NCBI RefSeq assembly: GCF_017316305.2
Contig: NZ_CP147250.1
Location: 763,501 to 827,500, forward strand
Direction: 5' to 3'
DNA from: Enterococcus sp. DIV1094
GTDB taxonomy: Bacteria > Bacillota > Bacilli > Lactobacillales > Enterococcaceae
Length of the DNA: 64,000 bases
Position numbers and translations under genes: made by a program. Of the stretch, positions 1 to 8,616 are shown in pieces. Positions within the stretch are counted from its first letter, which is position 1; the number at the start of each line of letters is the position of its first letter. Under the pieces are notes generated by a model, which did not search any database, was not told the DNA's origin, and was given only the letters and a program-made list of their open reading frames with translations.

Positions 1-479
1 TGTTCAAAATAACGTAATTGCAATTCTTTCCCTTTCAACTGATTATCTTTGACCTGGATATCAAATTGTTGTAACACTTCATTGATTCGCTTGATCCTGC
101 GATATAAATCGGCTCTACTAATCAATAATTCGCTAATAAGGTATTCAGCCTGTACAACCGTTTTTTCTAAGTACTCTCGGACAATCAAAAAGTTTATTGA
201 TGTTGCCGCATAGATACTAACAATTTGCCCTAGACTTAAATATCCCTTTTCCGTCAGGGTATACATACTAGTTTTCTTTTTGTACTGTACTAAGTCATTA
301 TGAAAATGGTTGCGTAAGCGAAAATTAATCGAATCGACAATTTTAGTTAATACATTGTTAGATACCGCTAAAATATCCAGTAAAGTTTCTCTATCTACTT
401 GACCGTCATGAATATACAACTCATCTAAGAAACGAATTTCTCGCAGCTCATAATTATCCAACAATTGATCTTTTATCAC
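1..479 (-). CDS. Mga-family transcriptional regulator, N-terminal part (runs off window)
   Basis: The open frame runs from a GTG at 479 off the left edge of the window, so only about 159 N-terminal residues are seen. An AAGGAG box lies 10 nt upstream of the GTG. The visible part holds two helix-turn-helix-type segments, the second with a SRADLYRRIKRIN-like recognition region, as in Mga/AtxA-type regulators. It is a clear paralogue of the broken gene at 16204-17706, with the same GTG start context and long stretches of similar protein. Such regulators normally continue with PRD-like and EIIB-like domains, which lie outside the window. It sits downstream of the WxL operon behind a strong terminator. 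Control of the neighbouring surface genes is inferred from position only. Confidence 0.8.
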   Translation of the reverse strand, partial: MIKDQLLDNYELREIRFLDELYIHDGQVDRETLLDILAVSNNVLTKIVDSINFRLRNHFHNDLVQYKKKTSMYTLTEKGYLSLGQIVSIYAATSINFLIVREYLEKTVVQAEYLISELLISRADLYRRIKRINEVLQQFDIQVKDNQLKGKELQLRYFE

Positions 480-590
480 TTCAGCTACACTCCTTTTAAC
501 AATTCTCTATTAAGTAAATAGTAACACTCCTACAAAACTGACTCGAATAATCTGTTTGTGATTGTCATGATTACATTTATTGGTAGAAAT

Positions 591-641
591 AAAGCCAAAG
601 AATCTGAAAAAGGAGAACTAATTTTCAGATTCTTTGGCTTT
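591..641 (-). terminator. Intrinsic terminator after the WxL operon
   Basis: A perfect 20-bp inverted repeat (591-610 and 622-641) with an 11-nt loop is followed on the minus strand by a T-rich stretch. It separates the WxL operon from the Mga-type gene downstream. Confidence 0.85.
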
Positions 642-694
642 ATATGTTACGTAATATTAACACAATACTGTTATTATATCTTGTTCGATATAGG

Positions 695-1408
695 TTAAGC
701 AGGTGTATCTAATAAATCCCAAGTAACGGTTGCCTCAAACTCCCCAGTGTACTGGTTTGCAGGAGCTTTTAGATGAATATCATCTTTTGTCCAAGTATCC
801 GCCCAAACACCCATACCTTGGTCTTTTTGTGCAGTAAACAATTCATTTACATTATTATCAGCAGTTAATGTTACAGCATTAGCAGTTGGCTGATTTTGTG
901 TTGGAACGTTTGCATCAGTCGTTTTTACATCCCCAGCAGGTAATACTAATTCAGCGCCATTCAACGTATTTGAACTACCTGAGTCTTTAAATTCTGATAA
1001 TGATACGTTTACTTTCCAGCCATCACCTTTCCCACGTACATCACGGATTTCAACACCATATCCAGCATCAATCGTTGCTGATGGATTGTTAGGATCTGCT
1101 ACTTGATTTGTTGGATTTACGTCAATGGCAGAGCCATTCAATTTGATCGTGCCGAAATCAAAATGAGAAGCATAGGCCAATCCTAATGAACCAGCTGGCT
1201 GAAGTACATCACCAGGATCAACTGGATCAATCAAAATAGGTGGTTGAGTATCAGGATCATTAGGATCCACGCCTCCTCCTTCAATAATTTCTGCTGTAAC
1301 AGCTGTATCATGATTATCTGCTTGTGCGGCAAAAACGTTCAATCCGCCTGTTGCTAAAGTAGATGCTAAAGTTGCAACAACTAAACTTGTACCCATTAAT
1401 TTTTTCAT
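695..1408 (-). CDS. WxL-domain surface protein
   Basis: This is a secreted 237-residue protein of the WxL family, which binds peptidoglycan non-covalently on the outer cell surface. The ATG at 1408 is chosen because GAGG lies 8 nt before it; a frame extension to 1438 lacks a site. Residues 1-28 are a signal peptide ending in VFAA. A Pro/Asp-rich linker follows at about 40-70. The rest is the WxL domain, with a proximal GWKVNVSL segment and the distal TWDLLDTP motif at the C-terminus. It is the last gene of the operon 3569 to 695, 53 nt after the DUF916 gene. WxL proteins of enterococci are known to act in complexes with DUF916 partners. Confidence 0.93.
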   Translation of the reverse strand: MKKLMGTSLVVATLASTLATGGLNVFAAQADNHDTAVTAEIIEGGGVDPNDPDTQPPILIDPVDPGDVLQPAGSLGLAYASHFDFGTIKLNGSAIDVNPTNQVADPNNPSATIDAGYGVEIRDVRGKGDGWKVNVSLSEFKDSGSSNTLNGAELVLPAGDVKTTDANVPTQNQPTANAVTLTADNNVNELFTAQKDQGMGVWADTWTKDDIHLKAPANQYTGEFEATVTWDLLDTPA

Positions 1409-1461
1409 TATAGTATCCTCTTTCTTATCTTTACTCATTTCATATTAGGTTTTGATTTTTC

Positions 1462-2484
1462 TTATTTATCCTTCTCTTCATTGCTTTTACTTTTCCTACG
1501 CATGTATAAAAAGAATAAGATAAACGCGAGAATCAATGCGATGATCACTCCAGATAAAATATAGAGCAATGTATTATCTGTTTTCTTCAATTCTACCGCT
1601 TCGTCGTTTAATTTTTTCACTTCTTTACTTTTGATAGTAAAATCTTTCGTGAAGTCCCATTCACCTGAATCAGAGCCTACGTGCATTTTCAAGGTGTAAG
1701 TTCCAGGTTGTAGCTGTTCGTTGTCCCAGTTGATTGGAAAATCAAAATTCGTATTCGGTGCAACATTCATGTTTTCTTTTTTAGTTGTATGCAACACGTC
1801 TTTACTATTTTTCTTATAAACTTTTGCATCCACAGAAACTTTACGCAAAATAGTTGACGTACTATTTTGGAGATTAGCCGCAACAGCTGTACGATAATTG
1901 ACAAGAGTCGGCTTTACATCTTTTAAATTCATCACCGGTTTGACTATTTCCATGTCTTCCCGAATTTGAAGTCCAAGAACGTAGGAATACAGATTTTCAA
2001 TCGTTACACTTTGCTTTTTGCTTTTTTTCGCTTCACTCTCTTTAGAAATATGGATTCCACCTAAAATAGTCCCAGCAATTTTTTCTTTTGGCATTTTTAG
2101 ATGAAAGGAGACTTTCTTCGTTTCCCCTGGAGAGAAATCCACTTTTTGTTGATTATTTGTTATTAGTTTCTCCACTGGATACTTTAAACTCTCATCCGTC
2201 TTTTTGCCATGTTGCGAATAATCGATCACACCATTTTGGTTCGTCATGGCATTATTGACCTCTAAATGAATCGTTTCTTTTTTGTCCGAACGATTAGATA
2301 CGGTCACTGTGATGTCTTGCTCCGCACCAGGTGCCATTTTCAAATCAAAATAACTTAGATTTTCACCAATTTGATTCTCAGGAATATCTGCTTTGACAGA
2401 GTAATTCATATCATCTGCTAAAGCGTTTTGTCCACCCAATAAAGTCAAGCCTACAGTTGCTAAAAGTAAAAGGTATTTTCTCAT
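1462..2484 (-). CDS. WxL-associated DUF916/DUF3324 membrane-anchored protein
   Basis: The 340-residue protein is the usual partner of WxL proteins. It has a signal peptide (1-23, ending ALA), an N-terminal DUF916 peptidoglycan-binding-type domain at about 27-150, a DUF3324 domain at about 155-285, and one C-terminal membrane helix (about 306-328) followed by a Lys/Arg-rich cytosolic tail. In this family the two extracytoplasmic domains are thought to bridge peptidoglycan and the WxL domain. The gene lies between the two small WxL genes of the operon and shares their strand. Nothing looks damaged. Partner choice between the two WxL proteins cannot be read from sequence. Confidence 0.93.
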   Translation of the reverse strand: MRKYLLLLATVGLTLLGGQNALADDMNYSVKADIPENQIGENLSYFDLKMAPGAEQDITVTVSNRSDKKETIHLEVNNAMTNQNGVIDYSQHGKKTDESLKYPVEKLITNNQQKVDFSPGETKKVSFHLKMPKEKIAGTILGGIHISKESEAKKSKKQSVTIENLYSYVLGLQIREDMEIVKPVMNLKDVKPTLVNYRTAVAANLQNSTSTILRKVSVDAKVYKKNSKDVLHTTKKENMNVAPNTNFDFPINWDNEQLQPGTYTLKMHVGSDSGEWDFTKDFTIKSKEVKKLNDEAVELKKTDNTLLYILSGVIIALILAFILFFLYMRRKSKSNEEKDK

Positions 2485-2527
2485 GTATTCCTATCATTCC
2501 TTTATTTTTATTTTACGTCAGCACGAA

Positions 2528-3226
2528 TTATGGTGCACTGACTAAGTTCCATTCAATGGTACTCGTATAGTCCACACCATTTTCAGCAGAACCTGCTGGG
2601 ACTTTCAATGTTACGTCTGATGCTGCATATTTATCTACCCATGTACCTTGTCCTGAATCAGGTGCTGCTGTCATCACGTCAACGGCTGTACTACTTCCAT
2701 CTAATACTACATCGCTAACTGTTGGTGCAGCAGAGTTATTTCCAGTAGTTGTTACAGTAGTACCGTTGTTTAATGACAACTCTGTACCACGTAACACAAC
2801 GTTTTGTGCATCTGCGTCTTGTCCTGTAAATGGTGAAGCTGTCGCTGACAATCTCCATCCAGCTTTTTTATCTCCACGAGTATCTGTTACTTGGATACGT
2901 GGTGTTGTATTTTTTGCTTCATAAACTGCATTAGCACCTGAGATTTTTTGCTCACCAAATGAAAGATTTGAAACGTAGTCAATTGATAATGGCCCTACTT
3001 CTCCAGTACCACCATTTCCTGGATCTTCAGGATCGGTACCTGGATCTGGATTATCTGGATTATCTGGATCTACTGGCGGAGTAACACCGTCTCCTGGCAA
3101 GAATTTAATTGTTGCATTAGAAGTAGCATTTGAGTCTGTGGCATCTGCAAATGCACTCACTCCTGTAGTTGCAATTCCTCCTAATGATAAAAGTAAAGCT
3201 GAATATAGAGCGATTTTATTTTTCAT
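2528..3226 (-). CDS. WxL-domain surface protein
   Basis: A 232-residue secreted WxL protein. The signal peptide ends at about residue 27 (VSAFA). A linker of Asp-Pro-Asn repeats (about 49-75), encoded by short repeats near 3025-3075, leads into the WxL domain, with a proximal GWRLSATA segment and a distal IEWNLVSAP end. The ATG at 3226 has GGAGG upstream and lies inside the end of the LPXTG gene, with an 11-nt overlap, so the two are probably translationally coupled. It is the second gene of the operon. Length and layout match the WxL protein at 695, suggesting an old duplication. Confidence 0.93.
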   Translation of the reverse strand: MKNKIALYSALLLSLGGIATTGVSAFADATDSNATSNATIKFLPGDGVTPPVDPDNPDNPDPGTDPEDPGNGGTGEVGPLSIDYVSNLSFGEQKISGANAVYEAKNTTPRIQVTDTRGDKKAGWRLSATASPFTGQDADAQNVVLRGTELSLNNGTTVTTTGNNSAAPTVSDVVLDGSSTAVDVMTAAPDSGQGTWVDKYAASDVTLKVPAGSAENGVDYTSTIEWNLVSAP

Positions 3227-3569
3227 GTAGTTTTCCTCCGATAATTTGAATTCTTTTCATAAAAGTATATAGCGCACCGCTTACTAGCAGTACTCCTAAC
3301 CAAAACATTGAAACATGACTGATTGTATTTGTTTTAGGTAATGTTCCTTGAGACATTTTTCCTCCAGAAACAGAACCGTCGTCACCTGGTATTTCAATGT
3401 TAGGCTGTGATTGGTTGATATCCCCCGAACTCCAACTTCCATCGTAGCCGTTAAAGTAAATCCCCGCATGGGAAGTATGCGCACTTGACGCTGCTTCCAC
3501 AGTGCCTCCTACCATAAACAAGCTACATACGAAGAATAAAGTGAGTAAGAACTTTTTTTTCTTTTTCAT
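3216..3569 (-). CDS. Small LPXTG-type cell-wall-anchored protein
   Basis: The first gene of the WxL operon encodes 117 residues. The ATG at 3569 follows GGAGG and GGGAG sequences; a longer frame upstream has no site. The protein has a Lys-rich start, a signal peptide ending VEAA (about residue 26), a short Ser/Gly-rich exposed part, the sorting signal LPKTN, a hydrophobic helix, and a short tail with basic residues. Sortase should attach it covalently to peptidoglycan. Small LPXTG proteins of this kind commonly accompany WxL and DUF916 genes, and the likely role is an anchored component of that surface complex (inference). It overlaps the next gene by 11 nt. Confidence 0.88.
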   Translation of the reverse strand: MKKKKKFLLTLFFVCSLFMVGGTVEAASSAHTSHAGIYFNGYDGSWSSGDINQSQPNIEIPGDDGSVSGGKMSQGTLPKTNTISHVSMFWLGVLLVSGALYTFMKRIQIIGGKLHEK

Positions 3570-3664
3570 CTTCTCCCTTCCTCCTATATTTACTTGATGA
3601 TTCAACGGGTAAAATAATTCGTTAAATCTATCAGTTATCACAAGCAACTTTTTGTTACAACTTG

Positions 3665-3729
3665 ATATTACAGTGTTTCCTCTATGTTAAAGTCTCAAAA
3701 ATAGCTGGCATTATTTATTAAATTGATAC
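3665..3729 (-). promoter_or_regulatory. Shared dyad promoter, WxL operon
   Basis: Read on the minus strand this is GTATCA, 25 nt, TTGAGA, 22 nt, TAATAT. The same layout occurs before four other transcription units in this region. The -10-like box ends 95 nt before the start codon. The TTGAGA box lies about 5 nt too far upstream for an ordinary -35 element, which suggests an activator site. Confidence 0.65.
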
Positions 3730-3905
3730 AAGACAGCCGCCGCCTTGCCATTATTGTTTGCACGCGACTTAATATCAAAAATCACCTGTTATAGTACATG
3801 TTTTGATACCCTAAAAAGTTATTTGCTTTTATTTTTAGTGACTATTTATGTAAGAATGTTTAATGTTAGCATTCCATCCATCAAAAAACTCAAGTTAAAA
3901 AAAGC

Positions 3906-3932
3906 GTCCTAGAAGTGAATTACTTCTAGAAC
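3906..3932 (-). terminator. Intrinsic terminator after the 4017 gene
   Basis: An 11-bp hairpin (GTTCTAGAAGT with its complement, one G-U pair, 5-nt loop) is followed on the minus strand by GC and a run of T. It ends the transcript of the gene at 4017-4586. The rest of the gap 3570-4016 holds the promoter of the WxL operon. Confidence 0.85.
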
Positions 3933-4016
3933 ACCCTCTTTATAACAAATTCTTATTTTTATCTGACATCTTCATAAAGTAAACTAAAGAAAATTTTCTT
4001 TTTTTATAGTTATATA

Positions 4017-4586
4017 CTATGGTAATTTCACTGACATACTTACTTGCGCCAACTTGATTTCATTTGTACCCCTGACTACAATTCCTTTATTCTTATAAAT
4101 CCCTAATTCATCTGGTTCGTCAAAATTAAATTCTCCTGACAATTCATGCCAGTTGCCATCAGCAATCAATTCAACATTCGCACCTGGAATACCATCCAAG
4201 CCGTAAATATCACCAGCTAACATATATTGACCCAAATGAATAGCGACTGGTTCATTCGAAGGATTTAATTGATAAATAACCGAATATTTATAGTCATGAT
4301 TAGCAATCATCGAGCCTTTTTGTCCCAATGAAATTTGGTTATTGATTGCAGTCACTCGGATGGCATTCTCTTGTTTTTCGATTTTTTGACCTAAAGCTTG
4401 TGCGCCATTCCAGTTCGATAAATCATTGAACGTTGGATCGACTAAAGCTGATTCCCAACCTTTCACCTGGGATTGGGTTTCACTTACTGGCATAGTGTCA
4501 GCCAAACTGGTTGTTGCTATACCTAAGCCAAGACCCCCTAACATCAATGTACTACATGCGAGTGTTATCATTTTTTTTGTATTCAA
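4017..4586 (-). CDS. Secreted carbohydrate-binding-module-like protein
   Basis: A 189-residue exported protein. The signal peptide ends at SLAD (about residue 30). The remainder reads like a single beta-sandwich carbohydrate-binding module of the CBM4/9 type: a 'DPTFNDLSNWNG' opening, alternating strands, and an ISLGQKGSM core. It has no WxL motif, sorting signal or second domain, so it is either released or held by a partner. Similar openings occur inside the large WxL protein next door, which suggests related ligands. It forms its own unit: the dyad promoter at 4637-4700 lies upstream and a terminator follows. The module assignment is by pattern and the substrate is unknown. Confidence 0.7.
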   Translation of the reverse strand: MNTKKMITLACSTLMLGGLGLGIATTSLADTMPVSETQSQVKGWESALVDPTFNDLSNWNGAQALGQKIEKQENAIRVTAINNQISLGQKGSMIANHDYKYSVIYQLNPSNEPVAIHLGQYMLAGDIYGLDGIPGANVELIADGNWHELSGEFNFDEPDELGIYKNKGIVVRGTNEIKLAQVSMSVKLP

Positions 4587-4636
4587 CTTTTTTCTCCTTT
4601 GTACTATTTTTTTAGGAAAGCGCCTTCCTATCTTTT

Positions 4637-4700
4637 ATAGTAGATGTGATTCGCATCAAAAAGGTCTCAATAGCCGCTGTCTTTTTGTTTTTTTTGATAC
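4637..4700 (-). promoter_or_regulatory. Shared dyad promoter, CBM-like gene
   Basis: On the minus strand this is GTATCA, 24 nt, TTGAGA, 22 nt, TACTAT. It lies 50 nt before the start of the gene at 4586. The layout is the same as at 3665, 8302, 13402 and 15986. Confidence 0.65.
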
Positions 4701-4772
4701 CATTTATTCATGAAATGTTAATTTTCACAATTTGCCGCTTGCATTGAAAGCTTTCAAGTAATTCCAATCAAA

Positions 4773-4803
4773 AAGGGCTCAGGATAAATAATCCTGAGCC
4801 CTT
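4773..4803 (-). terminator. Intrinsic terminator after the large WxL gene
   Basis: A perfect 12-bp stem (AAGGGCTCAGGA and its complement) with a 7-nt loop is followed by TTTT on the minus strand. It insulates the large WxL gene from the next unit. Confidence 0.9.
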
Positions 4804-4881
4804 CCTATCTTATTTCTGCTTCGATTGATTTTAGATGAAGCTCTAATTTGCACTCAACAACACTACTTGTCGAAGAGCTTT

Positions 4882-7800
4882 TTAAGGAGCTTGTTCCAAA
4901 GTCCAATTGATGGTCCCTTGGTAATTTTCAGCTTTCATACTTGTTGGATCAACAGCAAATAATATCCCTTTATCTTCTTGCCAATTAATAATTGGATCTA
5001 CTTTTTGTTCATCCCCTTGAGCAATCAATACTGTTGCTGCTAAAGATGACTCATTCCCTAAATCGTCCACATAAACTGTAGCATCTTTGTATTTGGCATG
5101 ACTCGTCTCTCCAACCATTTCTTCAGCTTTTGCTTTTACTTGCCATTTTACTTTTTTCGAATTATCGATTGTTATCTGCCAATTTTTATCTGTTCGTTTC
5201 GCATATTCCTTATCGTCTGATAAAGCTTGCTTATCATAGGTTAAAATATCTGGTACGTTGAAACTCAATTCACTTGGTTCAACTGTCACCGTAATTGTTT
5301 TTTCTGTTGTATTCTTATCACTGTCGGTTGCCCAATAGACAACTTTATATGTTCCTGGTTTTGAAGTATCCACTGTATTTTCGTGGACTGTCACTGGAAC
5401 TGTTCCATCTTCTTTATCAGTAGCCGAAACCCCATCTAATGGGTCGAAAGTTGAGTTTTGCGCAATCGTTTTATCAACTGCTTGAATGACAGGCTTCTCA
5501 CCAATTTGTTCATTCGTAAATACTACTTTATCAATTAAATTTCCCACGGAATTATTTCCAGAACTAGTGCTTACAGCTTCAAACTGGAATCGAGTAACAG
5601 TCTGTCCATCAGGGATTTTATACACGCCTGAATATTCTGTCCAAGTTGTGCCCGTTTTCATTGTCTGGATATCTTCCATTTTGCCATTTGGTACGCCAAA
5701 TTTTACTTTAGCTACATCTTCCCCATCGCGTCCACGATGATAAACGCTCCAACGAACAATCGATCCTGGCTTTGTTTGAACATCTTGGTATAACGCGCCG
5801 ACGTCGCTAGCATTTAACTCAGCCCATTGTTGCCCATCAGGTGCTGGACCATAACGCGTAATATTTTGTAACTCTATCGTGTGATCTGCAGCGGTCGTTT
5901 GCCACTCTAAGTCAGGCGTTCCTTCAGCAAATGTCTGTCCGCGGTTTGCGCCACTAATTAGAGGTTTTTCAAAACTACCATTTTTCAATTCAATAAGATC
6001 AGAGGGTTGGGAGACATTTACTGTGATTTCTTTTGTCGAAACTGTAGACTGATCATCTTCCCCTATTACTTCAAACGTATTCGCTCCAACAGACAATTTA
6101 TCGGCTGGTATCGTTAACGAATATTTATTGTGTTGATTGGCCGGAGTAGACGTAAAATTTGTGCTATCAATCGACGTTGCCTCGCCTTTTTTCTTAATAC
6201 TTACTGATTGCATAGCTGTAGCTGTATTGGACCAAATTTCCCCTGTAGTTTGCACACTTTCGCCTTTTTCAATATCAAACGTGTCTTTGTCTACAGTTAA
6301 ATCTAAAGTATGTGCTGGTTTGGGAGGCATTACAACCATAAATATATTTTCCTCTTTTGTGGGGTTTACACTATCTTCTGCCCTAACCGTGTACTGATAG
6401 GTTTTTCCTACACTTAACTTCTCTGTAGGTACCGATAAGCTATAATCTCGCTTCTCACCTAACGGAACATTAGAAAACAAATTATAATCAATGTTGTTTC
6501 CCACTGGATCTCCTTTTAACCTAACCGAAACCATAAAATTCTGCAACCCTGTATCCGATACTTGCCCTTTAATCTGCAGGTCCTCTCCTTGAGGAACTTG
6601 GTAGATAGCACCGTTATTATCCACCGACAAATCAATAGTCCCTGCTGGTTTAGGGGTTACCGTCACCGGCATATCTATTTTCGTTTGTAAATTTCCACTA
6701 TCTTTAACAGAATAGGAGACTTTATACTGCCCAGGTTTACTTGTATCTACATTATTGGATTCAACCACAATCTTGTTTGTTAAATCCCCATCTTCAGTGT
6801 CTGTTGCAGTAACGTTCCATTTGCTTGGTGCTGGATCAAAAGTACTTCCTTGTGCTACAGAAGGGGAGGGGCTTGGCAAATGAATGACAGGGGGGGTATT
6901 TGGGTTACCCACTGTGACAGCAATTGTTTTTCTTGTTGTCCATCCCCCACTGTCTGTCACAGAATAAGTAACAGAATAGCTTCCCTCTTTACTAGTGTCC
7001 ACGTCATTATGAACAACGTTTGCCTCCGTTAAAGTAATTGGCCCGTCATCTGCATCCGTTGCGGTTACTCCCTCCAACGGATCAAAGGTAGCATTTAATG
7101 CCAGACGTCGGTCTGAGGCATTAATCACCGGTGCGGCTGTATTTACTGGTGGATTTAAGTCTTGTTTTAAACTGAAACCAGTAAACTCAGGAGGGTTCCA
7201 GCGGTCTCCTTTTTTCCCTCTAATTATAATTCTCATTTTAGTCATACCTTGGGGAACGACAAATTCAACTCTCTTCCACACATTGTTTCCCAAAGGCGGT
7301 GTAAATGCGTCCACTACCGAAAAATCCTCTAAGTTATCACTTACAGGTCCTGCATATACAATGAAGTCCTTTGAGACTCTAATCCCAGTAGTATAGAAGT
7401 TACCAAAAGACAGGGTGCTACCTGGCGTAACCGATACATCTTGATATATCATGGTGTTTGTTGTTGTAGAGAAGATCATTAACCTCATACTTTCTTTAGT
7501 GTCATTTCCTGGTGGCCATTGCACGGCCGTGCTATTCATGTGATACCCACCTGCTAGAGGAGTCCACCCTGGTATAGTATTAGGGATGGTAGTACCGCCC
7601 CAGTCAAAAAACTTTGGATTTTCAAACAATTCTGGACCCAAATTCTCATCAGCTATAGGAGCTGAAGACGGTAGGTTTTGGGCAGTGGACACTTGGTTCT
7701 TTGAATTTTGTTTCTCCAACTCACTAGGTTTTCCAGGTGATACGGGTGATATATTTAATGGATTACTCGTGTCAATAGGACTACTAGCTTCAGGTTTAGA

Positions 7801-7989
7801 TGATGATTCTTTATTGTCTTTTGAAGCGCTAGTATTGGTTGGATTTTGTGCCGGCTTGTCTTCTTTTTTTATTGCAGCGTTAGTAGTCGTGGTCAATTCT
7901 GTTGTCTCTTGAGCAAAACTTAACATTGGAGTCATTACTTGCAAGAATAAACTACCAAGCAATAAACTCGAAACCCACTTTTTTTTCAT
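4882..7989 (-). CDS. Large modular WxL surface protein (CBM-like and Ig-like domains)
   Basis: A 1035-residue secreted protein. In order it has a signal peptide (1-26), a Ser/Thr/Asn/Pro-rich linker (to about 115), a carbohydrate-binding-like module (about 120-275, opening with NLGPELFENP), two DUF5011-type Ig-like domains (about 283-445, each with the 'NxVDTSKxGxYxVxY' signature), two further beta-rich repeats (about 450-655), a second CBM-like module (about 665-815, opening with NGSFEKP), a third DUF5011-type domain (about 820-895) and a WxL domain ending in INWTLEQAP. The ATG at 7989 follows GGAGG by 9 nt. Its promoter appears to be over 300 nt upstream. The architecture suggests a long stalk displaying sugar-binding modules, possibly an adhesin; the ligand is unknown. 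Confidence 0.9.
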   Translation of the reverse strand: MKKKWVSSLLLGSLFLQVMTPMLSFAQETTELTTTTNAAIKKEDKPAQNPTNTSASKDNKESSSKPEASSPIDTSNPLNISPVSPGKPSELEKQNSKNQVSTAQNLPSSAPIADENLGPELFENPKFFDWGGTTIPNTIPGWTPLAGGYHMNSTAVQWPPGNDTKESMRLMIFSTTTNTMIYQDVSVTPGSTLSFGNFYTTGIRVSKDFIVYAGPVSDNLEDFSVVDAFTPPLGNNVWKRVEFVVPQGMTKMRIIIRGKKGDRWNPPEFTGFSLKQDLNPPVNTAAPVINASDRRLALNATFDPLEGVTATDADDGPITLTEANVVHNDVDTSKEGSYSVTYSVTDSGGWTTRKTIAVTVGNPNTPPVIHLPSPSPSVAQGSTFDPAPSKWNVTATDTEDGDLTNKIVVESNNVDTSKPGQYKVSYSVKDSGNLQTKIDMPVTVTPKPAGTIDLSVDNNGAIYQVPQGEDLQIKGQVSDTGLQNFMVSVRLKGDPVGNNIDYNLFSNVPLGEKRDYSLSVPTEKLSVGKTYQYTVRAEDSVNPTKEENIFMVVMPPKPAHTLDLTVDKDTFDIEKGESVQTTGEIWSNTATAMQSVSIKKKGEATSIDSTNFTSTPANQHNKYSLTIPADKLSVGANTFEVIGEDDQSTVSTKEITVNVSQPSDLIELKNGSFEKPLISGANRGQTFAEGTPDLEWQTTAADHTIELQNITRYGPAPDGQQWAELNASDVGALYQDVQTKPGSIVRWSVYHRGRDGEDVAKVKFGVPNGKMEDIQTMKTGTTWTEYSGVYKIPDGQTVTRFQFEAVSTSSGNNSVGNLIDKVVFTNEQIGEKPVIQAVDKTIAQNSTFDPLDGVSATDKEDGTVPVTVHENTVDTSKPGTYKVVYWATDSDKNTTEKTITVTVEPSELSFNVPDILTYDKQALSDDKEYAKRTDKNWQITIDNSKKVKWQVKAKAEEMVGETSHAKYKDATVYVDDLGNESSLAATVLIAQGDEQKVDPIINWQEDKGILFAVDPTSMKAENYQGTINWTLEQAP

Positions 7990-8301
7990 TCATTGACTCC
8001 TCCTTCATTGTACATTTTCCATAAAACTTTTGCAGTGATTCGTTTGATCTTTTCTGTAACAGATTGTTGTTTGCGTCATTCCCATCGAAAAAAACTTCAC
8101 TGCTAACATATATGTTCAAGATAATAATCGAAGCATTCATTATATTGTTGGTCTTTGAAAATCGTTGTTCATTCATGTAACAAAAACATTGCTCGTGACT
8201 TCTTCTTTTTTAGCCAACACATTTTCGATACCCTCAGTGTCACGCTTCATTATCCAAACATTCATAGTGTAGAAAATAAACATCTTCCTACCCATATCCC
8301 A

Positions 8302-8366
8302 ATATTACATAAATTTTTCTTTCTAACAGTCTCAATTCGAATGGGATTCGACTTGGTTTTTGCGAC
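8302..8366 (-). promoter_or_regulatory. Shared dyad promoter, large WxL gene
   Basis: On the minus strand this is GTCGCA (diverged half-site), 25 nt, TTGAGA, 22 nt, TAATAT. It implies a leader of about 300 nt before the start codon at 7989. Apart from this site I see no gene in 7990-8502. Confidence 0.6.
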
Positions 8367-8502
8367 TACTAATTATCTGAAATGGATGCTACCCAGTGTT
8401 TCTCTTTATATGTACACGAAAAATAATTAACTATCAAAAAAAGAACTTAGACTTTTTTCATCACTTCATTCAACAACACTATATAATTTCTTCACAAATC
8501 AG

Positions 8503-8546
8503 GCGATAACTACGAAAAGAAAAAGAACCAATTTCGTAGTTACCGC
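8503..8546 (-). terminator. Probable terminator after the GT8 gene
   Basis: A 15-bp inverted repeat (GCGATAACTACGAAA and its near complement, one mismatch) with a 14-nt loop lies 70 nt past the stop of the glycosyltransferase. The trailing T run on the minus strand is weak, so efficiency is uncertain. Confidence 0.6.
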
Positions 8547-8616
8547 TTGATTGATCGAAATCGCCCTTGTGCCAATCCCACTAATCAAGTCATATTTTTA
8601 GTTGTCTGTCTAGTAA

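Noticed and set aside
4426..4713. 95-residue frame on the plus strand
   Set aside because: It is antisense to the signal-peptide end of the CBM-like gene and covers its promoter; no start signal.
7952..8176. 74-residue frame overlapping the start of the large WxL gene
   Set aside because: No ribosome-binding site before its ATG, no family pattern, and it runs into the WxL gene in another frame.
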